NCBI GenBank assembly: GCA_041550515.1
Contig: JBFEOQ010000001.1
Coordinates: 62,001 to 126,000, forward strand
DNA length: 64,000 bases
Direction: 5' to 3'
Origin: PFL35 sp041550515
GTDB taxonomy: Archaea > Thermoplasmatota > E2 > DHVEG-1
The notes beneath the pieces were generated by a model. The model did not search any database. It was given only the letters and a program-made list of their open reading frames with translations, and had not been told where the DNA came from. The position numbers were made by a program, and so were the translations under genes. Of the stretch, positions 17,039 through 25,884 are shown in pieces (positions within the stretch are counted from its first letter, which is position 1; each line of letters begins with the position of its first letter).

Positions 17039-17174
17039 ATATAAAAAAATTCTTTAAAAAGATAAAACATATTACTCCTCAATATAATTTCAAGAGAAAA
17101 TATTTCATTAACCATCTTTTTAAATCCTATTGGTAATTAATTATTTTTATAACGATAGTAAAAACAAAATATCT

Positions 17175-18215
17175 TTATTTTATATTCAATTTTGGAAAAA
17201 GAAACAATTTATTATCTACTTTTATTACTTGAATTTTTTCTGTTTTATATTCAATCTCCTTTGGTTTTTTAACAATATGTATATCATAAGTTTTTTCATC
17301 CATCAACTGTAATTCATCATTTCTCTGACTAACTATAATCATATCTAATAATAAGTTTTGACCACCTAGTATTCTAGCTTTTTCTAATTTTTTTGGATTG
17401 ACTGAAGTTTCCTCCAAAGTCGATAAATTTATTATTTTTACTTTATTTGAATGTAGTTTTTTTATTTGATAATAATTATCTTCAATTTGTATAAAATCTC
17501 CTTTTTTGTATGAAGGAATTCTAACTAAATAAGTCATCTTATATACTTGTTTACTATCCTTCATCCCTATATTTGTTGATGACTGTTTAATATAACCACC
17601 ATATTTATCTAAAAGCATTTTTGAAATATTAAATGCTGCATTTTTATCACTTATATAAAAATCTAATCCACCATGTTCTTCTGCAATATCTGCTATAAAA
17701 AGAGCTCTATTTCCTTTTATTTGCATGCTTTCAACTACAGATATAACTGTTGTCTTTATATTATTAAGTTCTTCTTTAGAAAACTTACGCTTTTCTGTTC
17801 TTACTTGTATTATTGCTTCATGATATCCGCCAAATTGTCTCGAACATACTTCACAAATTTTCTTTTTAAGTCGAACAAGTAAATTATGTTGTTCATTGAT
17901 TTCTTTTTCTTCTATTAAACCTGAAATATGTACTATGCATTCTAGACCCTGTGATGACTTATTATTTTCTATAGTTATATTGACTTTTTGTAGCTCATTA
18001 CTAATTTTAAAATTATTTTTTACAATTCTTTGTAGAATATCCTCTAAAAGATCATTCGTCCAAATATTTTTATATTTGTATCCTTGGCAGTTTACACATA
18101 CAGATAAATCTAATGTTTCTGAACCTTTTGAAAATTTTTTATTCTTAAGGTAACATTTTAGACATACACCATCTTTGTATATTTCGTCCTCAATTCCACA
18201 TTCAACACAAAACAT
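17175..18215 (-). CDS. NMD3-family protein
   Basis: Archaeal homologue of NMD3, the eukaryotic adaptor for export of the large ribosomal subunit; in archaea it probably works in late 50S maturation. The 346 residues open with two zinc-binding pairs (CVECGIEDE, VCLKCYLKN) and a further CVNCQGYKYKNIW. A CEVCSRQFGGYHEAIIQVR segment near residue 138 and IADIAEEHGGLDFYISD near 180 are hallmark NMD3 sequences. A perfect palindromic TATA element (18237-18250) places transcription start about 3 bases before the ATG, so the mRNA is close to leaderless. Function in archaea is inferred from eukaryotes. Confidence 0.9.
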   Translation of the reverse strand: MFCVECGIEDEIYKDGVCLKCYLKNKKFSKGSETLDLSVCVNCQGYKYKNIWTNDLLEDILQRIVKNNFKISNELQKVNITIENNKSSQGLECIVHISGLIEEKEINEQHNLLVRLKKKICEVCSRQFGGYHEAIIQVRTEKRKFSKEELNNIKTTVISVVESMQIKGNRALFIADIAEEHGGLDFYISDKNAAFNISKMLLDKYGGYIKQSSTNIGMKDSKQVYKMTYLVRIPSYKKGDFIQIEDNYYQIKKLHSNKVKIINLSTLEETSVNPKKLEKARILGGQNLLLDMIIVSQRNDELQLMDEKTYDIHIVKKPKEIEYKTEKIQVIKVDNKLFLFPKLNIK

Positions 18216-18236
18216 AATTTGATACCATTTTTAATA

Positions 18237-18250
18237 GGATTATATAATCC
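18237..18250. promoter_or_regulatory. Palindromic TATA element between nmd3 and a GNAT gene
   Basis: GGATTATATAATCC is a perfect 14-base palindrome. Its centre is 28 bases from the nmd3 ATG, the right distance for a leaderless archaeal promoter, and it could also fire towards the GNAT gene. A second TATA-like element, GTATATTATA, follows at 18251 and may serve that gene instead. Confidence 0.55.
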
Positions 18251-18298
18251 GTATATTATAAGTATTGAGGTTGTAATATCAGGTTAAGTGATTTTATT

Positions 18299-18793
18299 TT
18301 GGCTAATATTAGAACCGCTTCGTTTAAAGATTTAAAAGGAATAACAAAAATTTATAACCAGATGATTCTCAATACGGTTGCAACTTTTGATATCGAACCG
18401 AAAACTTTTAAGGAGCAAAAGAAATGGTTTAAAGAACATGGAGGTAAATATCCAATAATTGTTGCAGAAATTGATAAAGAAATAGTTGGTTTCGCATCAC
18501 TTAGTAAATATTCTATTCGTTGTGCATATTCAGATACAGCAGAATTATCAGTTTATGTGAAAGAAGAATATCAAGGAAAAGGTATTGGAAAAAAGTTAGT
18601 TAAAGAAATTGTTGAAGAAGGAGAGAAAACAGGTCTTCATGCAATAATTTCAAGGATTGTAAATGGTAATAAAAAAAGTATTTATCTACATGAAATTGTA
18701 GGTTTTAAATACATTGGAACATTAAAAGAAGTTGGATATAAATTTAATAGATTATTAGATGTTTATCTGATGGAAAAAATTTTAAAAAAATAG
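18299..18793 (+). CDS. GNAT-family N-acetyltransferase (phosphinothricin acetyltransferase-like)
   Basis: Acetyl-CoA-dependent acetyltransferase of 164 residues. It begins NIRTASFKDLKGITKIYNQM and has the VATFDIEPKT segment of the phosphinothricin/methionine-sulfone acetyltransferase group, then the acetyl-CoA loop VKEEYQGKGIGKKLV (near residue 95) and HEIVGFKYIGTLKEVGYKF at the end. The start is TTG with only a weak AGGT upstream. The acceptor amine is not known; many members acetylate small amino-acid analogues. It converges with iorB, with 5 bases between the two stops. Confidence 0.83.
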   Translation: MANIRTASFKDLKGITKIYNQMILNTVATFDIEPKTFKEQKKWFKEHGGKYPIIVAEIDKEIVGFASLSKYSIRCAYSDTAELSVYVKEEYQGKGIGKKLVKEIVEEGEKTGLHAIISRIVNGNKKSIYLHEIVGFKYIGTLKEVGYKFNRLLDVYLMEKILKK

Positions 18794-18798
18794 TTTTT

Positions 18799-19389
18799 TT
18801 ATTTTTTTATTTCTTTAAATCCTAGTTCAAATGCTTTTTTGTTTATATCTATATATTTCCCTGGGACACTTTCAAGAATAGCCTCAAGTAAAATATTTGG
18901 TTTAAAAGGTAAAACATCTATTCCTGCAAGAGCACCTAACATAACTACATTTTTTGTAATTTCAGCACCTGCTTCTTTTGCCAATTTTACTGCATCAATT
19001 TTGTATAGTTTCCCATATTTTTTAAGTTCTTTGAAGATTGTTTCAAGTTCAGGATATTTTTCATCACCTGTAGCTACGGTAAAAGGAATAATTGGTATTA
19101 TATCTGTTATAATCTTAGTTTCTTTATTTGTATAATTAATGTAGCGTAATGCTTCAGAAGGCTCCATGCTAAGAACCGCGTTTGCAGAACCATTTGGGAT
19201 AAGTGGTCCAGATACATCTCCTAGTCTTACAGTACAATTTACGCTTCCTCCACGTTGTGCCATACCATGGACTTCTGAGACAAATACATTAATATCAGCA
19301 TTAACTGCTGCTTTTCCAAGAATTTTTGCAGCAGTAATGACACCTTGACCACCAACACCAGTTAATAATATGTTTATTTTTTCTTTCAT
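18799..19389 (-). CDS. iorB: Indolepyruvate ferredoxin oxidoreductase, beta subunit
   Basis: Small subunit of the enzyme that oxidatively decarboxylates aryl pyruvates (from Trp, Phe, Tyr) to acyl-CoA and reduces ferredoxin. The 196 residues contain the TGVGGQGVITAAKILG segment, VHGMAQRGGSVNC and GSANAVLSMEPSEALRY, all typical of the gamma-like domain of 2-oxoacid oxidoreductases. It overlaps the end of iorA by 4 bases (ATGA), so translation is coupled. It points to amino-acid fermentation. Confidence 0.93.
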   Translation of the reverse strand: MKEKINILLTGVGGQGVITAAKILGKAAVNADINVFVSEVHGMAQRGGSVNCTVRLGDVSGPLIPNGSANAVLSMEPSEALRYINYTNKETKIITDIIPIIPFTVATGDEKYPELETIFKELKKYGKLYKIDAVKLAKEAGAEITKNVVMLGALAGIDVLPFKPNILLEAILESVPGKYIDINKKAFELGFKEIKK

Positions 19390-21263
19390 TTCTTTTCTTC
19401 TCCTTTATATATTGCTCCAAAAGGACAAATTGTTGCACAGTTACCACAGCCATTACACTGTTGCTCATCAATTTGTATAATGTCATCTTTACCAAAGTAG
19501 ATTGCAGGACAACCGAATTTACCTATACAAGTTTTACATCTACGACATATTTCTTGATTTATTTGATAAAATGATATTTTTTCACCACGTTTAATTTTAT
19601 TTCTATTCTCAAGAAGAATACAAGGGGATTTACTGACAATAACTGATGTGCCTTTAAAGTCCAATGCTCTTTTAAATGCCTCGGTGGTCTCTTTAATATT
19701 ATTTGGATCTACAATTTCAACATTTTCTACACCACAACCTTTGCAGACATCCTCAACAATTATTTTTTTTGCAGGTCGACCCATGCCATCAAAATCTGTA
19801 CCTGGATGAGGTTGATGACCTGTCATTGCAGTAGTTCTGTTATCAAGAATAGTTATAACTACGTCATGCTTATGATGAACTGCATTAACAACTGGTGGAA
19901 TACCTGAATGGAAAAAGGTGCTATCGCCCATAAAACTAATTATTTTTTTATCTGTTGCAACAGCTAGACCACAAGCAGTACCTGCGTTACTACCCATGCA
20001 TAGAAGAAGATCTGCCATTTCAAGTGGTTTAGCCCGTCCAAGAGTATAACATCCGATATCTGTTGGATAAATAACATCTTTAGGTTGGGCTTTCTTTGCG
20101 GCATAATATGTTGCACGATGTGGACAACCTGGGCAAAGGGCTGGAGGTCTACTAGGAAGTTTTACTTCACTTATTTTTGGATTTATATATGGATTTTTTA
20201 CTTTGAATATTTTAGAAAAAGCCTCTGCTACAATATCTGGGGTATATTCAAATAAACGAGAGAAATGACCTGAAGATTTATCATAGAATTCCACTTTAGC
20301 ATTTAATTTATATGCAATAACCTTTAATTGGTTTTCTAAAATAGGTTCAAGTTCCTCTACAATAATTATTTTTTTACAGGATTTAATGAAGCTTTCACAC
20401 ATTTTTTTAGGTAAAGGATTACTCATTCCAATCTTTAAAATTCTAACATCAAGTTTCAACTCCTCTGCTACTTCTTTTACATAATTATATGAAACACCAG
20501 ATGTTATAATTCCCCAAACAGAAGTTTTCCCAATTTTTATTATTTTATTAAACTCTGATTTTTCACTTAATTTTTCTGCAATATTTAGCATTTTAAGTAG
20601 TTCAGGATGTCGAGCTCGAGCAATAGCTGGTGTTGTAACCCACATAGGATTTTTTTCAAAATGACCTATTTGTCGTGGTTTTTTTATTTTTTTAAGCTCT
20701 ATACTACTACGAACATGATTAAGTCTTGTAGTAGTTCTTAGAAGTATTGGTGATTGAAGTTTTTCTGAGATTTCAAAACCAATTCTTGTCATCTCTTTTG
20801 CTTCATGCGGAGTTGAAGGTTCAAGCATTGGTGCTCCTCCGAAAAGCGCATAATAACGATTATCCTGCTCATTTTGTGATGAATGACAAGATGCATCATC
20901 TGCTGAAATAATTATATGGCCGCCTCGACAACCTAGATACATATAGGTCATAAAAGTATCACTTGCCACATTTAAACCAACATGTTTCATACATGTTAGT
21001 GCTCTTAAGCCGGATATCGCTGCTGCACCTGCTACTTCAAGTGCTACTTTTTCGTTTACTGAATATTCGAAATAAAAGCCTGGATCTTTTTTTTGTTTAG
21101 TAAAATGTTTTGCAATATTAGAAAAAGTATCTGCAATTTCAGAGGAAGGTGTACCCGGATATGTTGTTACAGCATCTACTCCTGCTTCTATTGCTCCACG
21201 GGTTATTGCTTCGTTTCCAAGAAGAAGTATTTTCTCACCAGGTTTATTTTTTATTATTTCCAT
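19386..21263 (-). CDS. iorA: Indolepyruvate ferredoxin oxidoreductase, alpha subunit
   Basis: Catalytic subunit (625 residues) binding thiamine diphosphate and iron-sulfur clusters. It begins with the pyrimidine domain (LLGNEAITRGAIEAGVDAVTTYPGTPSSEI), the TPP domain carries CPGCPHRATYYA, GDSTFFHSG and ILDNRTTAMTGHQPHPG, and the last 60 residues hold two 4Fe-4S motifs (CRRCKTCIGKFGCP and CNGCGNCATICP). Note that the first has a longer last gap than the classic ferredoxin motif, as usual for IorA. It is followed directly by iorB. Electrons go to ferredoxin, which the Nfn pair nearby could use. Confidence 0.95.
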   Translation of the reverse strand: MEIIKNKPGEKILLLGNEAITRGAIEAGVDAVTTYPGTPSSEIADTFSNIAKHFTKQKKDPGFYFEYSVNEKVALEVAGAAAISGLRALTCMKHVGLNVASDTFMTYMYLGCRGGHIIISADDASCHSSQNEQDNRYYALFGGAPMLEPSTPHEAKEMTRIGFEISEKLQSPILLRTTTRLNHVRSSIELKKIKKPRQIGHFEKNPMWVTTPAIARARHPELLKMLNIAEKLSEKSEFNKIIKIGKTSVWGIITSGVSYNYVKEVAEELKLDVRILKIGMSNPLPKKMCESFIKSCKKIIIVEELEPILENQLKVIAYKLNAKVEFYDKSSGHFSRLFEYTPDIVAEAFSKIFKVKNPYINPKISEVKLPSRPPALCPGCPHRATYYAAKKAQPKDVIYPTDIGCYTLGRAKPLEMADLLLCMGSNAGTACGLAVATDKKIISFMGDSTFFHSGIPPVVNAVHHKHDVVITILDNRTTAMTGHQPHPGTDFDGMGRPAKKIIVEDVCKGCGVENVEIVDPNNIKETTEAFKRALDFKGTSVIVSKSPCILLENRNKIKRGEKISFYQINQEICRRCKTCIGKFGCPAIYFGKDDIIQIDEQQCNGCGNCATICPFGAIYKGEEKK

Positions 21264-21423
21264 TTTTTCAACCCCAGTATAAGTAGTTTAAATAACAGTA
21301 GTACCGGAGCATGGTAAAAGAGTGAAGCATATAAAATTATCTGAATCATATGGAGAAAAAAGAGTAAAACTTTTATAAAATATTATACTTTTAATGTAAT
21401 AAGATTGGTTGGTTTGTCGAAAG

Positions 21424-21432
21424 ATTTATAAA
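21424..21432 (+). promoter_or_regulatory. Probable TATA box of the Alba gene
   Basis: ATTTATAAA lies about 70 bases before the Alba ATG, giving an expected transcription start near 21455 and a leader of about 40 bases that contains GGAGAGG before the start. A similar TTTTATAAAA at 21368 could be a second promoter. Assigned from sequence and spacing only. Confidence 0.5.
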
Positions 21433-21496
21433 TGAAAACTTGGTTCTAATCGAGACTAAAAAAATAAATCAAAGATAAAAACGGAGAGGAAAAATT

Positions 21497-21799
21497 ATGA
21501 CAGAAAAAGTTATTAATCCAGACGAAAACACAATATTTGTTGGAAACAAACCACCAATGAGCTATGTACTTGCTGTAGTTACACAGTTCAACGGAGGGTC
21601 TGATGAAGTAATAATTAAAGCCCGTGGCAGAGCAATTAGCCGCGCGGTAGATACTGCAGAAATAGTTAGAAACAGATTTGTGCAAAACGCAAAGGTAAAA
21701 GATATTAAAATTGGAACAGAGAGCATTACAAACGAAGAGGGGCGCAATTCGAACGTTTCTTCTATAGAAATATCTTTAACAACAAAGAAAAAGGCCTAG
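21497..21799 (+). CDS. albA: DNA/RNA-binding protein Alba
   Basis: Abundant chromatin protein of archaea that coats DNA and also binds RNA. The 100-residue product begins NTIFVGNKPPMSYVLAVVTQF, has the KARGRAISRAVDTAEIVRNRF segment holding the main DNA contact residues, and a basic C-terminal hairpin. The lysine acetylated in Sulfolobus Alba corresponds to the GNKPP position. GGAGAGG lies upstream of the ATG. A strong hairpin-plus-T terminator follows. Probably a highly expressed single-gene unit. Confidence 0.95.
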   Translation: MTEKVINPDENTIFVGNKPPMSYVLAVVTQFNGGSDEVIIKARGRAISRAVDTAEIVRNRFVQNAKVKDIKIGTESITNEEGRNSNVSSIEISLTTKKKA

Positions 21800-21808
21800 A
21801 AAAAAACT

Positions 21809-21880
21809 GATACAACGACTTTGCATTTAAATTCAAAAAAATCGATAAGCAATAGTGTTGTATCTTTCTTTTTATTTTTG
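21809..21880 (+). terminator. Hairpin plus T-rich terminator after Alba
   Basis: GATACAAC (21809-21816) pairs perfectly with GTTGTATC (21857-21864), and the pairing can extend through ACT and TTGC with small bulges. T-rich TTTCTTTTTATTTTTG follows at once. Archaeal termination usually needs only the T-run, so the stem may add 3'-end protection for this abundant mRNA. Confidence 0.65.
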
Positions 21881-21964
21881 TTTAAATTTAATAATATTTT
21901 AATTATTTAGATAAAGCAAAATGATTTAAATCTTAAAATATATTCACCTTGCCTGTTGATAGGG

Positions 21965-23584
21965 ATGGTTAATTATATTATTGTAACAGGCGGGGTTATT
22001 TCTGGTTTGGGTAAAGGAATTACAACCGCTTCAATCGGTAAGATTCTGCAACTTCATGGGTACAATGTTACAGCAATAAAAATAGATCCATATATGAATT
22101 TTGATGCAGGAACTCTTAGACCTACTGAACATGGAGAAGTCTGGGTTACTGAAGATGGTGGAGAAATTGACCAAGATTTAGGACATTACGAACGTTTTTT
22201 AGATATAAACATCTCCAAATTACAAAATATTACCACAGGACAGGTTTACAATGCTGTAATAAATAAGGAACGTAAAGGTAAGTATCTTGGAAAAACTGTA
22301 CAACCTATACCTCATGTTACTGATGAAATTAAAGAGAGAATTCGTTTTCCTGCAAGCCAACATAATTTAGATTTTGTATTAGTGGAAATTGGTGGTACTG
22401 TTGGTGATTATGAAAACGTTTTATTTTTAGAAGCTGTTCGTCAGATGAAACATGAAGGGGATAAGGTTATTTTTATTCATGTGACATATGTTCCTATGCT
22501 TGATGCTCTTGGTGAAGCAAAAACTAAGCCTACTCAACATTCTGTAAAATTACTTCGTGAAATAGGTATAATGCCTGATTTTATAATTACACGTTCAGAA
22601 AAAGCTTTGGATAATGTCCGAAGAAAGAAAATTGCTATGTTCTGTAATGTATCTGAGGAGGATGTTATCAGTAATGAAGATGTTGATAATATTTATGAGG
22701 TTAGTTTGTTATTTGAAAAGCAAAATCTTTGTAGGAAAATATTAAAAAAACTGAATTTAAGAAAAGATAAGAATAATCTTGAAGAGTGGGAAAAATTTAT
22801 AAAAAAAATTAGTAGATTAAAAAATACAGTACAAATTGGTATTGTTGGTAAGTATTTTGATATTGGTACCTCACAACTCTCTGATAGTTATATTAGTGTA
22901 ATAGAAGCTGTAAAGCATGCTTCATGGAATAACAATCTTATACCTGAGATTAAATGGATTGATTCAAAATCATTTGAAGTTGATCCAGTTAAACTGTCTA
23001 GTCTTGATGAATTAGATGGAGTTATTGTTCCAGGTGGTTTTGGTAATTCTGGTATAGATGGAAAAATTGCTACTATTCGTTATTGCCGCGAAAAAGGTAT
23101 ACCTTTTCTAGGTCTTTGTCTTGGTATGCAACTAGCTGTTGTAGAATATTCTAGAAATGCATGTGATTTAAGTAATGCTCACTCTACTGAATTTGATAAA
23201 AAAACACCGCATCCTGTAATTGATTTTATTCCAGATCAAGTTAAAATTTTACAAGAATCTAGATATGGAGCAACTATGCGACTTGGTGCATATCCTGCAA
23301 ATATTAAAAAAGATACAATTATTTTTAAACTCTATGATTCTGTAAAGGTTTCAGAACGTCATCGTCATAGATATGAAGTAAATCCTCAATATGTTGAAAA
23401 ACTTGAATCATGTGGACTTATTTTCCCGGGGAGAAGTCCAGATGGCATATTAATGGAATTTATTGAATTACCAAATCATCCTTATTTTGTTGGTACCCAG
23501 GCTCATCCCGAGTTTAAATCTCGTCCCTTAAAACCAGCGCCTTTGTTTGATGGATTTATTAAAGCAGCTAAAAAAAGAGCTTAG
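21965..23584 (+). CDS. pyrG: CTP synthase
   Basis: Makes CTP from UTP with ATP and glutamine. The N-terminal synthase domain begins YIIVTGGVISGLGKGITTASIG and has KIDPYMNFDAGTLRP and EIGGTVGDYE; the C-terminal class I glutaminase domain (from about residue 290) has the nucleophile Cys in LGLCLGMQLAV and the His-Pro-Glu triad end in AHPEFKSRP. I use the ATG at 21965 rather than a TTG 9 bases before it, because a TATA-like AAAATATATT near 21935 puts transcription start close to the ATG. The 3' end overlaps nfnB convergently by 17 bases. 539 residues, normal length. Confidence 0.96.
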   Translation: MVNYIIVTGGVISGLGKGITTASIGKILQLHGYNVTAIKIDPYMNFDAGTLRPTEHGEVWVTEDGGEIDQDLGHYERFLDINISKLQNITTGQVYNAVINKERKGKYLGKTVQPIPHVTDEIKERIRFPASQHNLDFVLVEIGGTVGDYENVLFLEAVRQMKHEGDKVIFIHVTYVPMLDALGEAKTKPTQHSVKLLREIGIMPDFIITRSEKALDNVRRKKIAMFCNVSEEDVISNEDVDNIYEVSLLFEKQNLCRKILKKLNLRKDKNNLEEWEKFIKKISRLKNTVQIGIVGKYFDIGTSQLSDSYISVIEAVKHASWNNNLIPEIKWIDSKSFEVDPVKLSSLDELDGVIVPGGFGNSGIDGKIATIRYCREKGIPFLGLCLGMQLAVVEYSRNACDLSNAHSTEFDKKTPHPVIDFIPDQVKILQESRYGATMRLGAYPANIKKDTIIFKLYDSVKVSERHRHRYEVNPQYVEKLESCGLIFPGRSPDGILMEFIELPNHPYFVGTQAHPEFKSRPLKPAPLFDGFIKAAKKRA

Positions 23585-24977
23585 ATATTTCCATATTTTT
23601 ACTTTTTAAGTATTCATCGATGGTTCTTGCGGCTTTTTTACCGGCACCCATTGCAAGAATTACTGTTGCAGCCCCAGTAGCAATATCTCCTCCTGCGAAA
23701 ACACCTGGAACTGTTGTTCTACCGTTTTCATCAGTTTTAAGATTTCCCCATTTTTCAGTTTCCAACTCTTTAAAGGATTGTGGAACGAGAGGGTTTGGAC
23801 TCTGACCTATTGCTACAAGAGCTGTATCAATATCGATTGTGAACTCCGAATTCTCAATCGGAACAGGTCGCCTTCTTCCAGATTCATCAGGTTCTCCGAG
23901 CTCCATTTTTTTACATTTAACAGCCTTAACTTTTCCTTTTTCATCTCCTATAAATTCAATGGGATTTGTTAAAAGTTTGAATATTACTCCTTCTTCCTTT
24001 GCATGATGTATTTCCTCATTTCTTGCAGGCATTTCATTTTCAGTACGTCTGTAAATAAGATAGGATTTTTTTGCACCCATTCTAAGTGCTGTACGAGCAC
24101 AATCCATTGCAACATTTCCTGCACCAAAAGTAGCTGCTTTATCACCAACAGTACAAGGAGTACAATGATTTGGAAAATCATATGCTTTCATCATATTTAC
24201 TCTAGTAAGAAACTCATTTGCACTATATACACCATCAAGACTTTCTCCAGGAACATTAAGCCATCTTGGAAGACCAGCTCCAGTACCAATAAATACTGCA
24301 TTATATTCTTTTAACAATTCTTGAACAGTTATTGTCTTTCCAACAACTACATCATAATTGATTTCTACACCAAGTTTTTTTATATAATCAACTTCAGCGT
24401 GAACAATTGCTTTTGGTAAACGAAATTCAGGAATGCCATACATTAAAACACCACCCGGTGCATGAAGTGCCTCAAAGACTACAACCTTATGACCTAACTT
24501 GGCTAAATCACCAGCACAAGTAAGACCAGCAGGACCAGCGCCAACAATTGCAACTTTCTTACCAGTAGGTTTTGCAATATTAGGAATTTTTACTCCTTTG
24601 TTTCTTTCATAATCAGCAATAAATCTTTCAAGTCGTCCAATTCCAACAGGTTCACCAATCTTTATAAGAGTACATTTACCTTCACACTGATTTTCATAAG
24701 GGCAAACACGCCCACAAACTGCAGGAAGACTACTTTTTGATTTTATGATTTCAGCTGCTTTATCAAAATTTCCATCAGCAATCTCCTTGATAAACTCCGG
24801 GATATCAATTTCAACAGGACATCCTTCAGTACAGGGTTTATTTTTACATTGAAGACAACGCTTAGCTTCTTCAATAGCTATTTCAGGTTGATAACCAAAT
24901 GGGACTTCGTCAAAATTCTTAATACGCTTCTTTGGATCCTGTTCAGGCATCTTGTACTTTTCTTTTTTAACAGCCAT
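23568..24977 (-). CDS. nfnB: NADPH-binding large subunit of Nfn-type oxidoreductase / glutamate synthase small-chain family
   Basis: FAD and iron-sulfur flavoprotein of 469 residues. The N-terminal domain has the cysteine motifs CLQCKNKPCTEGCPVEIDI and CGRVCPYENQCEGKC; then two dinucleotide folds, VAIVGAGPAGLTCAGDL and VGDKAATFGAGNVAMDCAR. The C-terminal GGDIATGAATVILAMGAGK is the FAD-binding end. Proteins of this kind are often named GltA, but no large glutamate synthase chain is present and the adjacent upstream gene encodes NfnA, so an electron-bifurcating NADH-dependent ferredoxin:NADP oxidoreductase is the best reading. The two genes touch end to start. Confidence 0.88.
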   Translation of the reverse strand: MAVKKEKYKMPEQDPKKRIKNFDEVPFGYQPEIAIEEAKRCLQCKNKPCTEGCPVEIDIPEFIKEIADGNFDKAAEIIKSKSSLPAVCGRVCPYENQCEGKCTLIKIGEPVGIGRLERFIADYERNKGVKIPNIAKPTGKKVAIVGAGPAGLTCAGDLAKLGHKVVVFEALHAPGGVLMYGIPEFRLPKAIVHAEVDYIKKLGVEINYDVVVGKTITVQELLKEYNAVFIGTGAGLPRWLNVPGESLDGVYSANEFLTRVNMMKAYDFPNHCTPCTVGDKAATFGAGNVAMDCARTALRMGAKKSYLIYRRTENEMPARNEEIHHAKEEGVIFKLLTNPIEFIGDEKGKVKAVKCKKMELGEPDESGRRRPVPIENSEFTIDIDTALVAIGQSPNPLVPQSFKELETEKWGNLKTDENGRTTVPGVFAGGDIATGAATVILAMGAGKKAARTIDEYLKSKNMEISKLFF

Positions 24978-25805
24978 CTATAGTTCAACTCCCGCAACCT
25001 TACAAGCATGCTCCTCTTCTTTTAAAAACCGTTTATTTCTTAGCATTAAGTTTTCAAAATCAACTTTATGTCCATCAAATTCAGGTCCATCAACACAGGC
25101 GAATTTAATCTCGTCGTTTACAGTTACACGACAGCCGCCACACATGCCTGTACCATCAACCATAATTGGATTTAGACTAACAATTGTTTTAATATCATAT
25201 TTTCTGGTAAGATCAGCCACAACCTTCATCATAATTACGGGGCCAATTGCCCAAACAATATCGATTAGGGTTCCTTTGTCAATCAAGTTTTGTAAAACAT
25301 TGCTTACAAAACCTTTAGTTCCTTTTGATCCATCATCAGTACAAATATGAAGTTCATCGCTCCATTCCTCGATCTCTTTTTCAAGCATTAGAAGTTTTTC
25401 ATTTCTTGCACCAAGAATGCTAATAACATAATTACCAGCTTTTTTCAATTCTCTTATTACTGGGTAAAGTGGTGCTATACCAACACCGCCACCTATACAA
25501 ACAATAGTTCCATATTTTTCAATTTCAGATGCAACACCCAGAGGTCCTGCAAAATTTAGAATTTTTTCTCCTACCTTCATTATTCCCAGTTGTTTTGTAG
25601 TTTTACCCACTTCCATAAAAATTATTGTAATAGTGCCTTTCTTTCTGTCGTAATCGGCAATAGTAAGTGGAATCCTTTCTCCATTTTCATCGATTCTTAA
25701 GATAATAAACTGACCAGCTTCAGCTTTTTTTGCAACAAGCGGTGCTTTAATTTTCATGAGTTTAACATTATCTGACAATACTTGTTTTTCCAATATTTCG
25801 TACAT
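24978..25805 (-). CDS. nfnA: Nfn small subunit / sulfide dehydrogenase beta-type flavoprotein
   Basis: Ferredoxin-NADP reductase-like FAD protein of 275 residues with a C-terminal 2Fe-2S site (MCGGCRVTV plus FACVDGPEFDGHKV). The FAD and pyridine-nucleotide regions are seen in FIILRIDENGERIPLTIAD and VCIGGGVGIAPLYPVIREL. It pairs with the following nfnB; together they move electrons between ferredoxin, NADH and NADPH. The same family was first called SudB (sulfide dehydrogenase), and dihydroorotate dehydrogenase electron-transfer subunits are related, but nfnB next door decides. A GGCGGG motif precedes the ATG by 6 bases. Confidence 0.88.
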   Translation of the reverse strand: MYEILEKQVLSDNVKLMKIKAPLVAKKAEAGQFIILRIDENGERIPLTIADYDRKKGTITIIFMEVGKTTKQLGIMKVGEKILNFAGPLGVASEIEKYGTIVCIGGGVGIAPLYPVIRELKKAGNYVISILGARNEKLLMLEKEIEEWSDELHICTDDGSKGTKGFVSNVLQNLIDKGTLIDIVWAIGPVIMMKVVADLTRKYDIKTIVSLNPIMVDGTGMCGGCRVTVNDEIKFACVDGPEFDGHKVDFENLMLRNKRFLKEEEHACKVAGVEL

Positions 25806-25884
25806 AATTTTCCCGCCTCAAAATGGTTTATTGCGGTTACCTGTATTTTGGAGAGTTTTTAAAAGTTTCTGATAGAAGAAAAAC

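Noticed and set aside
23568..24977. Glutamate synthase small chain working with a large chain
   Set aside because: No large GltB-type gene in the neighbourhood; the touching nfnA gene supports the Nfn assignment.
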